The notes beneath the pieces were generated by a model. That model was given only the letters and a program-made list of their open reading frames with translations, was not told the origin of the DNA and did no database searches. Positions 22,541 through 33,772 of a DNA stretch of 64,000 nucleotides are shown one piece after another. Location of the stretch: NCBI RefSeq assembly GCF_018812025.1, contig NC_063044.1, positions 43,491,330 through 43,555,329 on the forward strand, written 5' to 3'. Every line of letters starts with the position of its first letter. Position 1 is the stretch's first letter. The translations under genes and the position numbers were made by a program. This DNA is from Megalobrama amblycephala (Eukaryota; Chordata; Actinopteri; Cypriniformes; Xenocyprididae).

Positions 22541-25500
22541 AGTAAGGGTACTGTTTAAATGCACAGTTACCTGAAAAATATAAATATTTTTACAGTTATC
22601 CCTCTGCATGAGGAAGATCCATTTAGATCCGCTCTGACGGAAAACAAAGTTGAGTTAGCCCTGGTGGCTACATATTCTGACTGACTCTTTCATCCAGATA
22701 GGGGTATTGTCAGAATAGTGTAGGTTGCAGTAAAGAGGAGGCTTTCACGGACTTAACATAACAATAAGAACGGACAGGGAGTGCAGGGTGTGCAGTGGAA
22801 ATATCAAAATCATTGAAGTTGAAAAAAATAAGTAAAAAAAAAATATTGAAACATTTATCTTTCTGTCTGTCTGTTTATCCATTTGACATTATAGCCTATA
22901 TCTATTCTTGTAATATTGGGTTACAAAAATTATGGATTAAAGTGAGGTTAAAATACAACAGTCTATAAAGTTGATGCTGTGTGACCCATTATGGAGGATG
23001 ATTATTGCATTATGTAATGGCTTTGTGAAACGTTAGCAACTAAAATAAATGGAAAACCCTTAATCATGGTGTTTGCATAGGCTATTTGGCATTATTTCAT
23101 ACTGTAGCCAATACTAGTGTGCTACAGTTTTTTACAAGGTTTAATACTGATTATGTCCTGCTGATCATTGGTTTTGTGTTGTACTGAATGCAGTATTCTG
23201 CCAGTAAATCTGCCTGCTGTGTAATGTTTTCATTCATTTGAGCAGATGATACATTGTTGCAGCCCCGCCCTCACTAAAGCTCTCCTCTTATTGACTGCGG
23301 TCATTTATTACAGGCAACTGTCTATGCTGAATCATTCACGCAGGCACTCAGGCAGAAGTTTCATATAAGAAATATAGTGAAGAATTAAGTGTGAGACCAC
23401 CATAAACTCTTTAAAGTCATTTACACACAAACTGACCAGCAAACGCAACTTTCGGACACAATCTTTATTTTTTTGGGATATCAAAGGCAGTAAAGGATAC
23501 ATCTATGCTGCCTTCAAAAATTGATCTGATGAAGGCATTTCATGAGACAGAAAGTGAAGCTATCATTGGATTCGGACATGACTTAATGCCTTCCTACCTT
23601 GAAATGTGTTCCCCATAGGAACAGTTTTTTCACGTAGCGCTTGTGTACAACAGTAGCCCTACTTCATCTGAGTTTCCATCTATGCCAGAAGTGCAGACAC
23701 AGAGATTGAGAATGCTGCAGTCTCCTAAATGTCACATGATTTACTGGAAACCAGCTGCCTACAGATACCCTCTGATTGGCTGAAATCTAGAGTCGTAAGT
23801 GTTTAAGACCACTGCGTAGTGTACCATATAGCAAACGAACACAGCGTTCTTTCATCTGTCATCGGACGCACATCTTATGTGATATTCAGCACAGAACTTT
23901 CATTTGCTGTTTGGAATCCAGATTCACTTCAGGTTTGTCAGAATTTTCTTTATTTCATTTAGAGGAGTGTGTAACAGGGTGAGTACCTCTAAACGTCTTC
24001 TAAATATGCAGTGTTGGTTCTGGGAACGTAAAAAAAAGTGTGTTTTCTGGACATTAGATGAACGTGTTTTAAAAGGTATGATGTTCTTGAAACATGTTTG
24101 GTTGAAAATGTTTAGTTTGAAGTCACCACCATGGTGATTAGTTTTTGCTTTAGTTGAGCTCTTGACTTTTGTTAAGTTGCATCTTTTTCAGCAATTGCAG
24201 GTGTTTTCAGAAACATTTTTGCATTGATAAAGCAGATCAACATTTCTGTTTTAATGGCCAAATGACTACATTAACACTAGAACCGCCAGGGATCACTGTA
24301 TACCTAAAACCGCCATGCGGGTAAATTTTACCTGCACACATTACACCTGTTTTTATATGGCTAAAGAACAAGAACACACTTGCGTGAATATATTTATAAT
24401 TTGTGAAAAAATGAATTTAAACACTTCAGCGGTAAGGCTACTTGTTTACGATTTGCATATTGAGGAAGCAATAATAAAATGCGTCGCATAGCCTAATTAA
24501 AAATTGACAGATTTGGGAAAAAAATCTACTTCAAAGTGTTTTGTTCTGCGAAATCTATTCAAGAATATTAGGCTATATCCGTCACTTAATTCCTTAATGT
24601 CGTTCAGTGAGACGATGAGGAACTGAGAGAAAGACGGAAACTGTGCTGAAAATGTTCTGGCGTTTTAGGTTAAATTGGACACAAAAATAAAGCACCGATC
24701 TATTGAGTGTTATTTAACTGTCGCATACATACAAACAAGTGAAGTTAATAAACGTAATTTCGGGAGGAGTACGCCCATCTAATCTTTCAATTAATACCAA
24801 GGTATAAAACCAGCATCCTACCTCTTCCTGTTGTTAGTTCTTTTGGCATCCCTCCTCCTCCCCTTCTCCTCCTTTTGTACTTATTTTGCCAGTTATAGGG
24901 GGGCAATCGGAGCTCGAGTAGGATATTCTTTCCGAGCCCCTCTATAGCAGACAGCAAGCCAAATCTGTTTACCACTTACGCTAAGATTATATGGGCACAC
25001 GAACTCGTGAAACATAAATAAATGAATACAAATCTTTTATTAGATAATATCTAATAAAATAAGTGTGTGAATGGTAACCAGATTAAGAACACAGAAGTTG
25101 TACTTGGTGAAATCACTAGGATTCTGACACACAAGTTGTTTTTTTCCTGACATTTTCAAAAAATGTGTATGTTTTTGCAATTTGTGTTTGTGTTTTGCAG
25201 CAGGCGGTAGTTTTTCTTTTTCTTTTTCAAAAGGTTCCTAAAGGGTGCTTATTGGTACCTTAAATATACAAAAGTTTACCTTTTGAAAAGCTACCACCCC
25301 ACTGACAGCTGTGAAATGAGGATTGTGGGTAATGAGTAGTACACAAGCTATTGCAGAAGTGGAGAAAAAAGTGGGGGATGAATGAAGTGCCTTTATGAAT
25401 CATTTATAGATTAGATCCCTTTATTCTGAATGATTTTAAAGGCATGTAGTGCACATAAAAATGTTGACCAGATTCACTTATAGATTGTGTTTTGCAGTGA

Positions 25501-25779
25501 GCAGAAGTTCAGATAATGATCGGCCACACAGTAAGTCAGATGGACAGAAAAGTTTGAGACTTAGAGAGATTTATAGATTTGATAAGCTAGTTTTTATTTA
25601 TTATTTTTTTCAGCATTGTTGCAGGTTTACTAAAGAACACTGAATTATTTTGCTGTTTACAATGAAACATCAATACACATGGTTTTAAGAGCATCAGTGT
25701 AACTTATATACCTTTGACCAAGTATGATTTTACAGACCAGTTTCTTTACACTTTTCCAGTCTTTGAAATTTTTTTTTAA
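22541..25779. other. Long intergenic stretch between finTRIM copies
   Basis: No convincing coding exon. 24273-24360 begins 'TTAACACTAGAACCGCC' and contains 'gcgggtaaattttacctgc', resembling the end of a TTAA-target transposon. 25200-25315 holds an inverted repeat ('ttcaaaaggtt' and 'ccttttgaaaagctacc'). An exon-like edge at about 23975 (AACAGG followed by GTGAGTACC) could be a 5' untranslated exon of a downstream gene, but nothing confirms it. Confidence 0.4.
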
Positions 25780-26085
25780 TGATTACCAAACAAAAACTGC
25801 ATATTCCAGCACAGGGCGCACATAGATGGAAACCAGTTCAGGGTCGCAGACGCAAACACCAAATTTCTTTAGTCGACGGAGAGCAAAAAGCTTTCTATTG
25901 GCTGAGGGTCAACATGTGACCATGAGGTTAGTTGGGGAGCCCACCTCTGAGCAATTGTCATGTCGTCCACATATTTCCACTGGTCTAATTCATCCTGAAG
26001 ATCACTGTTAATCATTGCTAGGAATATTATAGGCCCTATGTTCCCTGTGCAACTCCACGTGGGGTATTCCCATTCTAAAAACATC
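25780..26085 (-). pseudogene. Non-LTR reverse transcriptase fragment
   Basis: Minus-strand 'NIGPIIFLAMINSDLQDEL' leads to 'WKYVDDMTIAQ', the catalytic YxDD box. After a frameshift it continues 'LRRLKKFGVCVCDPELVSIY' then 'VRPVLEYA'. These are motif C and the thumb region of a CR1/Rex-type LINE with the part between them deleted. It has no connection to the flanking finTRIM genes. Confidence 0.75.
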
Positions 26086-26373
26086 CTTGATATCTCACTC
26101 TTTGACGACGGTTGGTCATATAACTACAAAGCCATGTAATAAGGCCAGGTCTCACTCCGAGATCAAGAAGGCACTGTACTGCTCTTGTATGTCAGTGTCA
26201 AAATCAGTGGTAATTAATGTGCACGCTGAACCCGACAAATCACTGGCCTTATACACAAAATCCAGTAGACTAACCAGATTATCAGATGCTTAATGGATAA
26301 ACTGTGACTGTTCATTATTCAACTGCAAGATTATTGCTGTCACGGCTGTTTATTTCAGTTCAGAAACTCTTAA

Positions 26374-26665
26374 AGGATTAGTTCACTTTCAAATGAAAAT
26401 TACCCCAAGCTATCCTAGGTGTATATGACTTTCTTCTGAGAAATATTAATAAATATCCAGACACATCCAAGCTTTATAATGGCAGTGATAGGGATCAACG
26501 AGTGTAAGCTGAAGAAAGTGTCTCCATCCACATCCATCCATCATAAACATGTACTCCACACGGCTCTGGGGAGTTAATAAAGGCCGTCTGAAGTGAAGTG
26601 ATGCATTTAAGAAGTTATGAAGTAATATCTAGCTTCTGTCAGACCGCCTTCCCTGTGATCTTCTT
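26374..26665 (+). repeat. TTAA-type transposon end (half element)
   Basis: TTAA at 26370-26373 is followed by 'AGGATTAGTTCACTTTCAAA' and a long arm typical of fish foldback elements. The matching opposite arm is missing, so only one half remains. Confidence 0.6.
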
Positions 26666-27067
26666 TTGGCAAATAAATACTGCTTGCTATTAGATCCTCT
26701 CTTCTTGGAACCAAACCATGACTTCTGCATTTAAAGAAATGTAACAATTATTTTACAGCACATATGAAATTATTTTCAAATGTGTATTGAGTCAATATAT
26801 TGGACATCATTGAGTCTCTCTCAGGTTTGCCAAGGTCTCGTCATGATCCAGTTATGATATTGTGTTGTAATATGATTTATAGTGTGTGATGCTAGTATTA
26901 TTAAAGCAAAATCAGTGAGAGTTAAATCATATTTAGTTCAGGATTTTAGTATATTAGACAACTTTGTCATCTAAACAGTGTTGTCAGTGTAGTCAGAAAA
27001 CAGTGAAATGATCAAGTTATAGTAAATCACACAAAACCTGTTTCTCAGGCATGTGATCATGAAGACA

Positions 27068-27073
27068 TATAAA
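27068..27073 (+). promoter_or_regulatory. Candidate TATA box of finTRIM
   Basis: TATAAA in 'gacatataaacac', 84 bases before the ATG at 27152. Transcription about 30 bases downstream would leave a short leader of roughly 50 bases. A spliced leader from further upstream cannot be excluded ('gtgtttataag' before 'gagaaATG' resembles a weak acceptor). Confidence 0.4.
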
Positions 27074-27151
27074 CACTTCAGTTAGAAGAAGGAACTTGAC
27101 TGTCAAACTGCAGTGTGTATCATCTCTCTTTCTGTGTGTTTATAAGGAGAA

Positions 27152-29856
27152 ATGGCAGAAGCCAGTATTTCAGTGGATCAGGACGAGTTCAACTGTCCAG
27201 TGTGTCTGGATCTCCTAAAGGATCCAGTGACGATTCCCTGTGGACACAGTTACTGTATGAGCTGCATCACTGACTACTGGAATCAGGAGGATCAGAAGAG
27301 AATCTACAGATGTCCATTATGCAAACAGACCTTCACACCAAGACCAGTTTTATGTAAGAATGTGGTGATTGCTGAGATGGTGGAGAAATTGAAGAAGACG
27401 AGAATCCAATCTGCTGCTCCTGCAGTTCCTCACACTGGATCTGGAGATGATCAGTGTGACTCCTGCACTGGAAGAAAACAGAAAGCAGTGAAGTCGTGTC
27501 TGGAGTGTCGAAGCTCTTACTGTCAAAATCACCTTGAACATCATGAGAATCTCTTCAGTAAAAGACACAATCTGATGGACGCCACTGGACGACTGCAGGA
27601 CATGATCTGTCCTCGACATGATAAAATGCTGGAAATTTACTGCCGTACTGACCAGCGGTGTATCTGTATTCTGTGTTTGGTGGATGAACACAAAAATCAT
27701 GACACTGTATCAATTGCAGCAACGAGGAAAGAGAAACAGGTACTGCTTCATACTGGATCTCAGTGACAGTTCATGTTGTTTCTCTCCACTTTCATTATGT
27801 GTTTTTCTCTCAATCAAGGAAACTGATGTGATTAAATATATTCACTCTTGTGTAGCATTTCTCAGATGTATTATTATTTTTGTTTTCTGCAGAGACATTT
27901 TGAGGAAACACAGAGAAAGATCCAGAAGATAATCCAGCAGAAAGAGAAAGATCTTCAGCAGCTGAGAGAGGCTGTGGCGTCTCATAAGGTGAGTTTGGAG
28001 AAGAAGAGAAGTTTGAGTCTCAGTTTGGACTTTCCTCCAGTGCTGGAGCTCTTCTAGTCCCACTGAAGCCACTGTGTGATTGTGATGTGTGTAACAGCGC
28101 TCTGCACAGACCGCAGTGGAGGACAGTGAGAGGATCTTCACTGAGCTCATCCGCTCCATTGAGAGACGTCGCTCTGAGGTGAAGCAGCTGATCAGAGATC
28201 AGGAGCGAGCTGCAGTGAGTCGAGCTGAAGAACGTCTGGAGCGACTGGAGCAGGAGATCGATGATCTGAGGAGGAGAGACGCTGAGATGAAGCAGCTTTC
28301 ACAAACACAGGATCATGTTCATTTCCTCCAGGTAACACAGATCTTCTCAAACACTGAGGACTTTAACAAGCTTCTGGAATTACAGGGAGTTTGTGTTTTT
28401 GTCTTTGTGTCTGTAGAGTTTGTCGTCTGTCTCTCTCTCTAGATTTACAGACGGCTTCACTGTCAGTTCTCATCTGTCTTTTGATGAAGTAGTGAAATCT
28501 GTCTCTCAGCTCAGAGACAAACTGCTGCAGTTCTGCAGTGAGGAGACAGAAAAGATATCTGGAAGAGGTAAATACTCATTTATTCTCAGAAATGTGTTCA
28601 GCTCCGTTCATTAAATATATAAATAGTTTAATTTCTTCATGAGAATTAAACTGCAGATGTGTTTTTTTGTCTGTAGTGAAAAGCGTCCAGGTCATTCTGG
28701 CTCCTGAATATCAGACCAGAGAGGAGTTTCTACAATGTGAGTTACTCTGAAAACACACACAAGTCTAAAATCCAGTCTAGTGGAAGAGTTTGACTGTTTT
28801 GTATGAAAATAAATGGCATTATTCAGTTCAAGAATGGTTTTACTTAAAATAAATGGTCTGTGACAAACTAAATGAAAATAATTATAAACAGATGCTTTAT
28901 AGTTTATAGCTGTATCTGTGACACTTTACAGTATTGAAAAACACATTTGGTCACTGAGAAATGGAAAGTTTTGTGAGTGCAGACATTTTGATATTAAACT
29001 TCAAATTCTTTGGAAGGGAATTTCTTTCTTCAGTGAAACACAAATGTAGGTATTATGTCTTCGTGTTTTAGTCCATACAATGAAAGTCAATGTTTAACCC
29101 CAATGCTCTGCATAATAAGCACTTTTATGTTCCACAAATGAAAGAAAGTTATAATTTGACAGCAAATGATGAAATGATGACAGAATTTACAGTTTGGTGT
29201 GAAATATTTCATTAATAGAGCAACAAAGAGAGCTCATGCAATATGTTTAACTAAAAATATTCATTTTGATAGAATATTTGTTGTAATTTTCATTTTTGTA
29301 TTAATCTCCATCAGATTCCCTTCTGTTGACTCTGGATCCAAACTCAGTGAATAAATGGCTCCATCTGTCTGAGGGAAACACAGCAATCACTGTCTCTGAC
29401 ACATGTCTGCCATATCCTGATCATCCAGACAGATTTGATCATTGGTGGCAGGCGATGTGTAGAGAGAGTGTGACTGGACGCTGTTACTGGGAGGTGGAGT
29501 GGAGCGGCAGAGGAGAGAGATCAGGAGTGGACATATCAGTGGCATATAAGAGCATCAGGAGGAAGGGACGTGATCCTGAGATTGATGCTGGACGTAATAA
29601 TCAGTCCTGGAGATTGTACTGTACTCCCTCTAGTTGTTCATTCTGTCACAATAACATTGAGACTGAACTCTCTTTTGTGTCCAGCCGTAGAATAGGAGTG
29701 TATGTGGATCACAGCGCAGGGATTTTGTCCTTCTACAGTGTCTCAGACACAATGAGCCTCATCCACAGAGTCCAGACCACATTCACTCAGCCGCTCTATG
29801 CCATGTTTGGACCATATTTTAACACATTTGTGAAACTGTGTCAAGTGACCAAGTAA
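27152..29856 (+). CDS. finTRIM (ftr) family E3 ligase-like protein, 556 aa, six exons
   Basis: Fish-specific TRIM family; TRIM proteins act as ubiquitin ligases and several finTRIMs respond to viral infection. Exons: 27152-27739, 27893-27988, 28098-28331, 28417-28567, 28677-28736 and 29315-29856; all junctions are AG/GT and the joined frame of 1671 nt has no stop. RING at residues 15-57 ('CPVCLDLLKDPVTIPCGHSY' with C30, H32, C35, C38, C54, C57). B-boxes at about 102-134 and 153-183 ('CLVDEHKNH'). Coiled coil is charged helix at about 197-306 ('RAEERLERLEQEIDDLRRRD'). B30.2/SPRY runs from about 377 to the end ('CRESVTGRCYWEVEWSGRG', 'GVYVDHSAGILSFYSVSD'). Start context gagaaATGG is good. ATTAAA at 29894 may serve polyadenylation. 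The B30.2 variable loops ('RRKGRDPEIDAGRNNQ') differ from the truncated copy, as expected for target recognition. Expression is not shown. Confidence 0.92.
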
Positions 29857-30200
29857 ATCAGATATTCTATGTATTATTTTGTCTTATAACATGATTAAAC
29901 AGTACTAGTAAAAAATCACGGGGCTTATTTTGTCATCAAAAATTCCACCAGTGTATGTGCAATAATCACAGATATAATAAGAGTAAGATTTCTCATTAAA
30001 TACGTATAATAATGGCTGTATAAGAGATGATAATGAATTAAAAAAAAAAAAAATGTGTGGAAATTTGCCATTTTGTTGAAATTTGATTAAACTTTTGATT
30101 GACTGTAAGAAGTAGGTTACAGATCTCCCAATTAAATATTTATAAAAAATAAAATGCATTGATTACTCATTGATTATTAACTTGGCTGATTACACTAGTG
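29857..30200. other. 3' flank of finTRIM
   Basis: AT-rich; holds the candidate ATTAAA signal at 29894-29899. No other feature seen. Confidence 0.5.
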
Positions 30201-32095
30201 CAGGGGTCATCAACTATATTTGTCCAAGGGCCAGAATTTTTCACTGCAGACACTGTAAGGTAGCCTGGTAATACCAGACTCTGCTACTTCACTTTGCTTC
30301 GTAGACAGAGTCTGGAATGGCATAATAGAGAAGTGTTTTCTCTCTCGCTAGGGGGCGCTTGTCTGAAGTTTAAAATCATTGGTTACCCGTAAGCCAATCA
30401 GATACGTTTAGTTATGACGCATGTTATGCGCCTGTACAGCCGCATCGAAGCACAGACATCATGCATCGAACTCAAATCTGTTTAAAGATTTAAAGACTTA
30501 AAATGTTTATCAAACACTCTTCTTGTTCTGGCTTCAGTTTGAAAAAGAGTTGAATGTTCTCCATAACAGAGCGAATTGCATCCCGTGTCTCGTTTCCCAT
30601 TTCCACGGTCGTTTCGGTTTTCGATTTCTCTAACCTACAATGTAAAACTCGGCGCTTAGCATCTACGTCACGGCTCTCAGCCCGCCCTCTGTTCGTTGAT
30701 TGGCCCGGCTGTTTCCAGACCGGTGGCAAACAGAAAGCTCAGACGCTGTATCAGACTGAGTACAGAAGCGAAATGAAATTGAGCGGAAGTAGGAAGTCTG
30801 ACGTAGTCAGGCTAACTGTAAGGGCCAGATACTCGTAATATAAAATAAAATTCGAATTGTATCCTAATATGTTATTATTTGACATACTAATTCTAATTCC
30901 AAATTTATGTTATTTTTTACATATTACCTGTACTGCAGCAAGCCACCAGGGGGCGATAGCGATATTTTAGGCTTCATACTTGTGAGGCTGTCAAGCTGTC
31001 CATCACTGTCACGCAATTGTGCGCAAATCCCAGGCAAGGAAAATTTTGACATTTGTGAAAAAATGAGCACGTGAAACAATAAAAGATGTTCAATGAGAGA
31101 ACGCGTTTATCGTCATTCTTGACTGAAGGCAGGCTATGGCAGCTACTTTTCAGAAGGCTTTTTGTTTCGTTAGATTTAAAAATAAAAAACGGTTCTCATT
31201 CCCCCTTGAATAAGGCCGGCGACACACTGGCTGCGTGAGCGTCTCAGCTGCGTGGCGTGTCCGTTTTTATTTCGGCTCCCATATTTAACAGGTTGGAGTT
31301 TGCACACTGAGACACGCGTCTCAGGCGCGCTCGAGCCACGCAGAAAACGCGTGCATGCTAGAAATAGAACCGACGCGTGTAGAACCAACGGGAGTGTTCT
31401 CTGGCTAGAGCGCAGAACAGCGGAGTTTGTGCATGTCTGAGCTTGTGTTTTGTTGCTTTGACATTGTGGAAAATAGAATAATAGAAACAAAATGTATTAG
31501 CATTTTTACCCGTTCTTATCAATCTAAATTAATCTCGTTTTTAATTTAACTTAATTTCGTTTTTCTTTATTTAAATTTCTGTGTCAATTTGTTAGTCAGA
31601 AAAATATTAGACTACCTTAAAAGTATTGCTTAATTTAACAGACCTGTGTGTGTGCGTTTTATATCACTAGTGCAGTGTCCGTTCTCGGAGCATAAGCCCT
31701 GCCCGCATGAGGTGCGGCGCTTCTCGCTCGCGCTGCTCTAACTGTAGTTTACTAAAAGTTTATTAATTCTGAATGTGTCGCGTCTCGCGTGTCCATCTAT
31801 ATTGCACCAAATGCGACACTGCACTCGCTTGTGAAGTCGATTGGATGAACGGTTCTCGAAATAATAAAAATGCAAACGGACATACAGACACAGATTCCTG
31901 CCTTTATTAGAGAGAAAAATATGTTCAGCCCCTCTCTCCGAAGCTTCGAATAGTCGATGTTCATCAAAAAATGGTATTCGGACCAGCCCTAAACTTTTTC
32001 CTCTTACAAGGCTATTCCTGAATTCAGTATTATTCTGGGGGCCGGATGGAAATCTCTGGCAGGCCGGATTTGGCCCACGGGCCGCCAGTTGACGT
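30201..32095 (+). mobile_element. hAT-like element, right end broken, with nested insertions
   Basis: Left end 'CAGGGGTCATCAACTATA' then 'GTCCAAGGGCCAGA'; right part 'GGCCGGATTTGGCCCACGG' and 'GGCCGCCAGTTGACG', which should pair with the left end but stops seven bases short at the junction with the 32.1-kb repeat. This CAGGGGTC...GGGCC structure is typical of hAT/Charlie-type elements. It contains another element (30261-30814) and a GC-rich patch at 31210-31440. No transposase frame remains. Confidence 0.65.
30261..30814. mobile_element. Nested 554-bp DNA element with 9-bp target duplication
   Basis: Starts TAGCCTGG and ends TCAGGCTA with imperfect terminal inverted repeats (TAGCCTGGTAATACCAGACT against the reverse complement of the right end, TAGCCTGACTACGTCAGACT). 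ACTGTAAGG flanks it on both sides (30252-30260 and 30815-30823). Nine bases point to a Mutator-like transposase, although an 8-bp reading with one more base in the element is possible. No coding capacity. Confidence 0.75.
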
Positions 32096-32459
32096 TGCAT
32101 GATTTATGCCTTTGCCAGAATACAAACTTTCTCATTATTTCTTTCAAAACAGCTTCACTACGACACATTATACCCAGAGTTATGACTCCCTGTGCTGGGG
32201 CTGCTTCCTATTCAATAGTCAGTTTGCAGCACCACACCACTCTTGTTCATGCAGATGCATTCTGGGATTGTTCTGTAGAAGTCTGTTCCCCCTACACTAG
32301 TGAAACTGATTAATCTGTTTCTGAAATATCTAAAGAAAATGTCAGTGGAGAAGACAGTGTAGATTCAGTTAAGGTCCAAGGATATTCAATACCAGTAAAC
32401 CAATTCAGAGGAAAATAGAAGCATTATGATTGAAGCTCATATGAAACTCACATCCCATT
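32096..32459 (+). repeat. Duplicated block upstream of gypsy RT, copy 1
   Basis: The phrase 'agaatacaaactttctcatt' through 'ggtccaaggatattcaatac' recurs at 38095-38345 and 59690-59975, with part of it at 39285-39410. In frame it reads 'VQGYSIPVNQFRGK', so it may be decayed retroelement coding. It continues after the solo LTR at 33390-33770. Confidence 0.75.
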
Positions 32460-32464
32460 ATCTC

Positions 32465-32755
32465 TGTAGGGAAGGTGTGCTAGTTCTTAGGTTAACTTGG
32501 TCATCGCCATGGAGTGTCGGTAAGGACACGGAGACAGGAAGTCCAGTTAGGTTACTTTAATGTTCTTCAAGTTCACAGGTTACATTGGTATACAATGTTG
32601 AGCATGGTTGTGTATAGTTGTAAGTGTGGTCTAAACAAAGGAAAGGAAAAATAAAATTACATAAATTAAGTGATTTGGAACAAACAGGATAAGATTATCA
32701 CGTGTAAACTATCAGATAACATCATTAGATGTAAACTGTAAGCAGTACTGTAATG

Positions 32756-32818
<63 letters not shown>

Positions 32819-33389
32819 TGTATAATGTGCATCCTTAAGCATATAAGCTTTCGAAACTGAACAGCATATAAATGAATGTATACATTAAGTATAAGTTTGG
32901 CAAAATAACCACACTTCTGAATTAACTACTCTTTAAATTAGGCGGAAATATCTCACAATCGCATTAATGACTTGAATTATTATCATTCTAAATACACATA
33001 TTTGGTTTAGAGTGCTTAATGTTTACATAAACGATCGCTAATGCAGACCGCGGGTCTTCCGCGCATCCGTCTACTTTTATAAACAACTCGACAAATAATC
33101 TTAATCAACATTAACAACACTATACAAGATGAATAAACACTTACTTTTGGTCATTAACGCACACAACTTCGACAGGAATGAGCAGAAAAGCAACACAGGA
33201 ACCATCTCTTTCTGACTGAGCAAAAACTAAACTAACGGTTCTATTTGAACAGTCACCCTACAATGCGGTGGTTTGATTGGCTGTCCCTTCGCGTGATCAG
33301 TGCATGATAACTATGGTGGCCTGGATGCTTGTTAACCTGAATGGCTAAAAGTGTCCAGGAGATGGCGCAGTTGACTTTCCTCTTCTACA
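32465..33389. mobile_element. Solo LTR, 925 bp, with 5-bp target duplication
   Basis: Begins TGTAGGGAAGG and ends CCTCTTCTACA and is flanked by ATCTC (32460-32464 and 33390-33394). The paralogous segment near 60020 reads straight through the site ('ctattatcatctccag'), giving the empty site. It carries a TA/CA microsatellite at 32759-32819. No internal retroelement sequence, so it is a recombinant solo LTR. By reverse-strand AT-rich signals ('acattaaagtaacc') it may be oriented minus. Confidence 0.9.
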
Positions 33390-33608
33390 ATCTCCAGTAT
33401 CTTTTATCTTTGTAATCTATAGTTTGTGATCTTTGCTTGGTCTTAAACCTGAAGTGTTTTATGACCCAGGAAACCACAAATGTTGTCCTTTTATATTATT
33501 GTCGAGAATTGATCACTCCTGATTATTTATCTGCATGTTTTGATCACATGCTAAAAATTTTTTGTTGTTTTAAGAAATGGTGCATCATTCAGACACATAT
33601 CACAAACA

Positions 33609-33668
33609 TTTACATTTATTCATTCAGCAGACGCTTTTATCTAAAGCGACTTACAAATGAAGAGAGCA
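33609..33668 (-). repeat. L2/SINE-type 3' tail, copy 1
   Basis: 'ACGCTTTTATCTAAAGCGAC' and its flanks are the complement of the widely dispersed fish tail used by L2 LINEs and their SINEs. Also at 39648-39706 and 60256-60312. Confidence 0.75.
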
Positions 33669-33772
33669 GAAGCAATTGAACCATCAATTGGGCAACAATA
33701 TGCAAGTAGTCCCAGTTGGTCTTTACTGTATGTCTATTTTTTTTTTTTTTAAATAGACATACAGTAAAGTAA

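Noticed and set aside
23904..24137. 77-codon plus-strand frame between the finTRIM copies as a gene
   Set aside because: No domain, AT-rich background composition and no splice context beyond a single donor-like GTGAGT.
31176..31490. 104-codon minus-strand frame in the GC-rich patch
   Set aside because: Lies inside a non-autonomous hAT with palindromic GC-rich sequence; both strands are open by composition.
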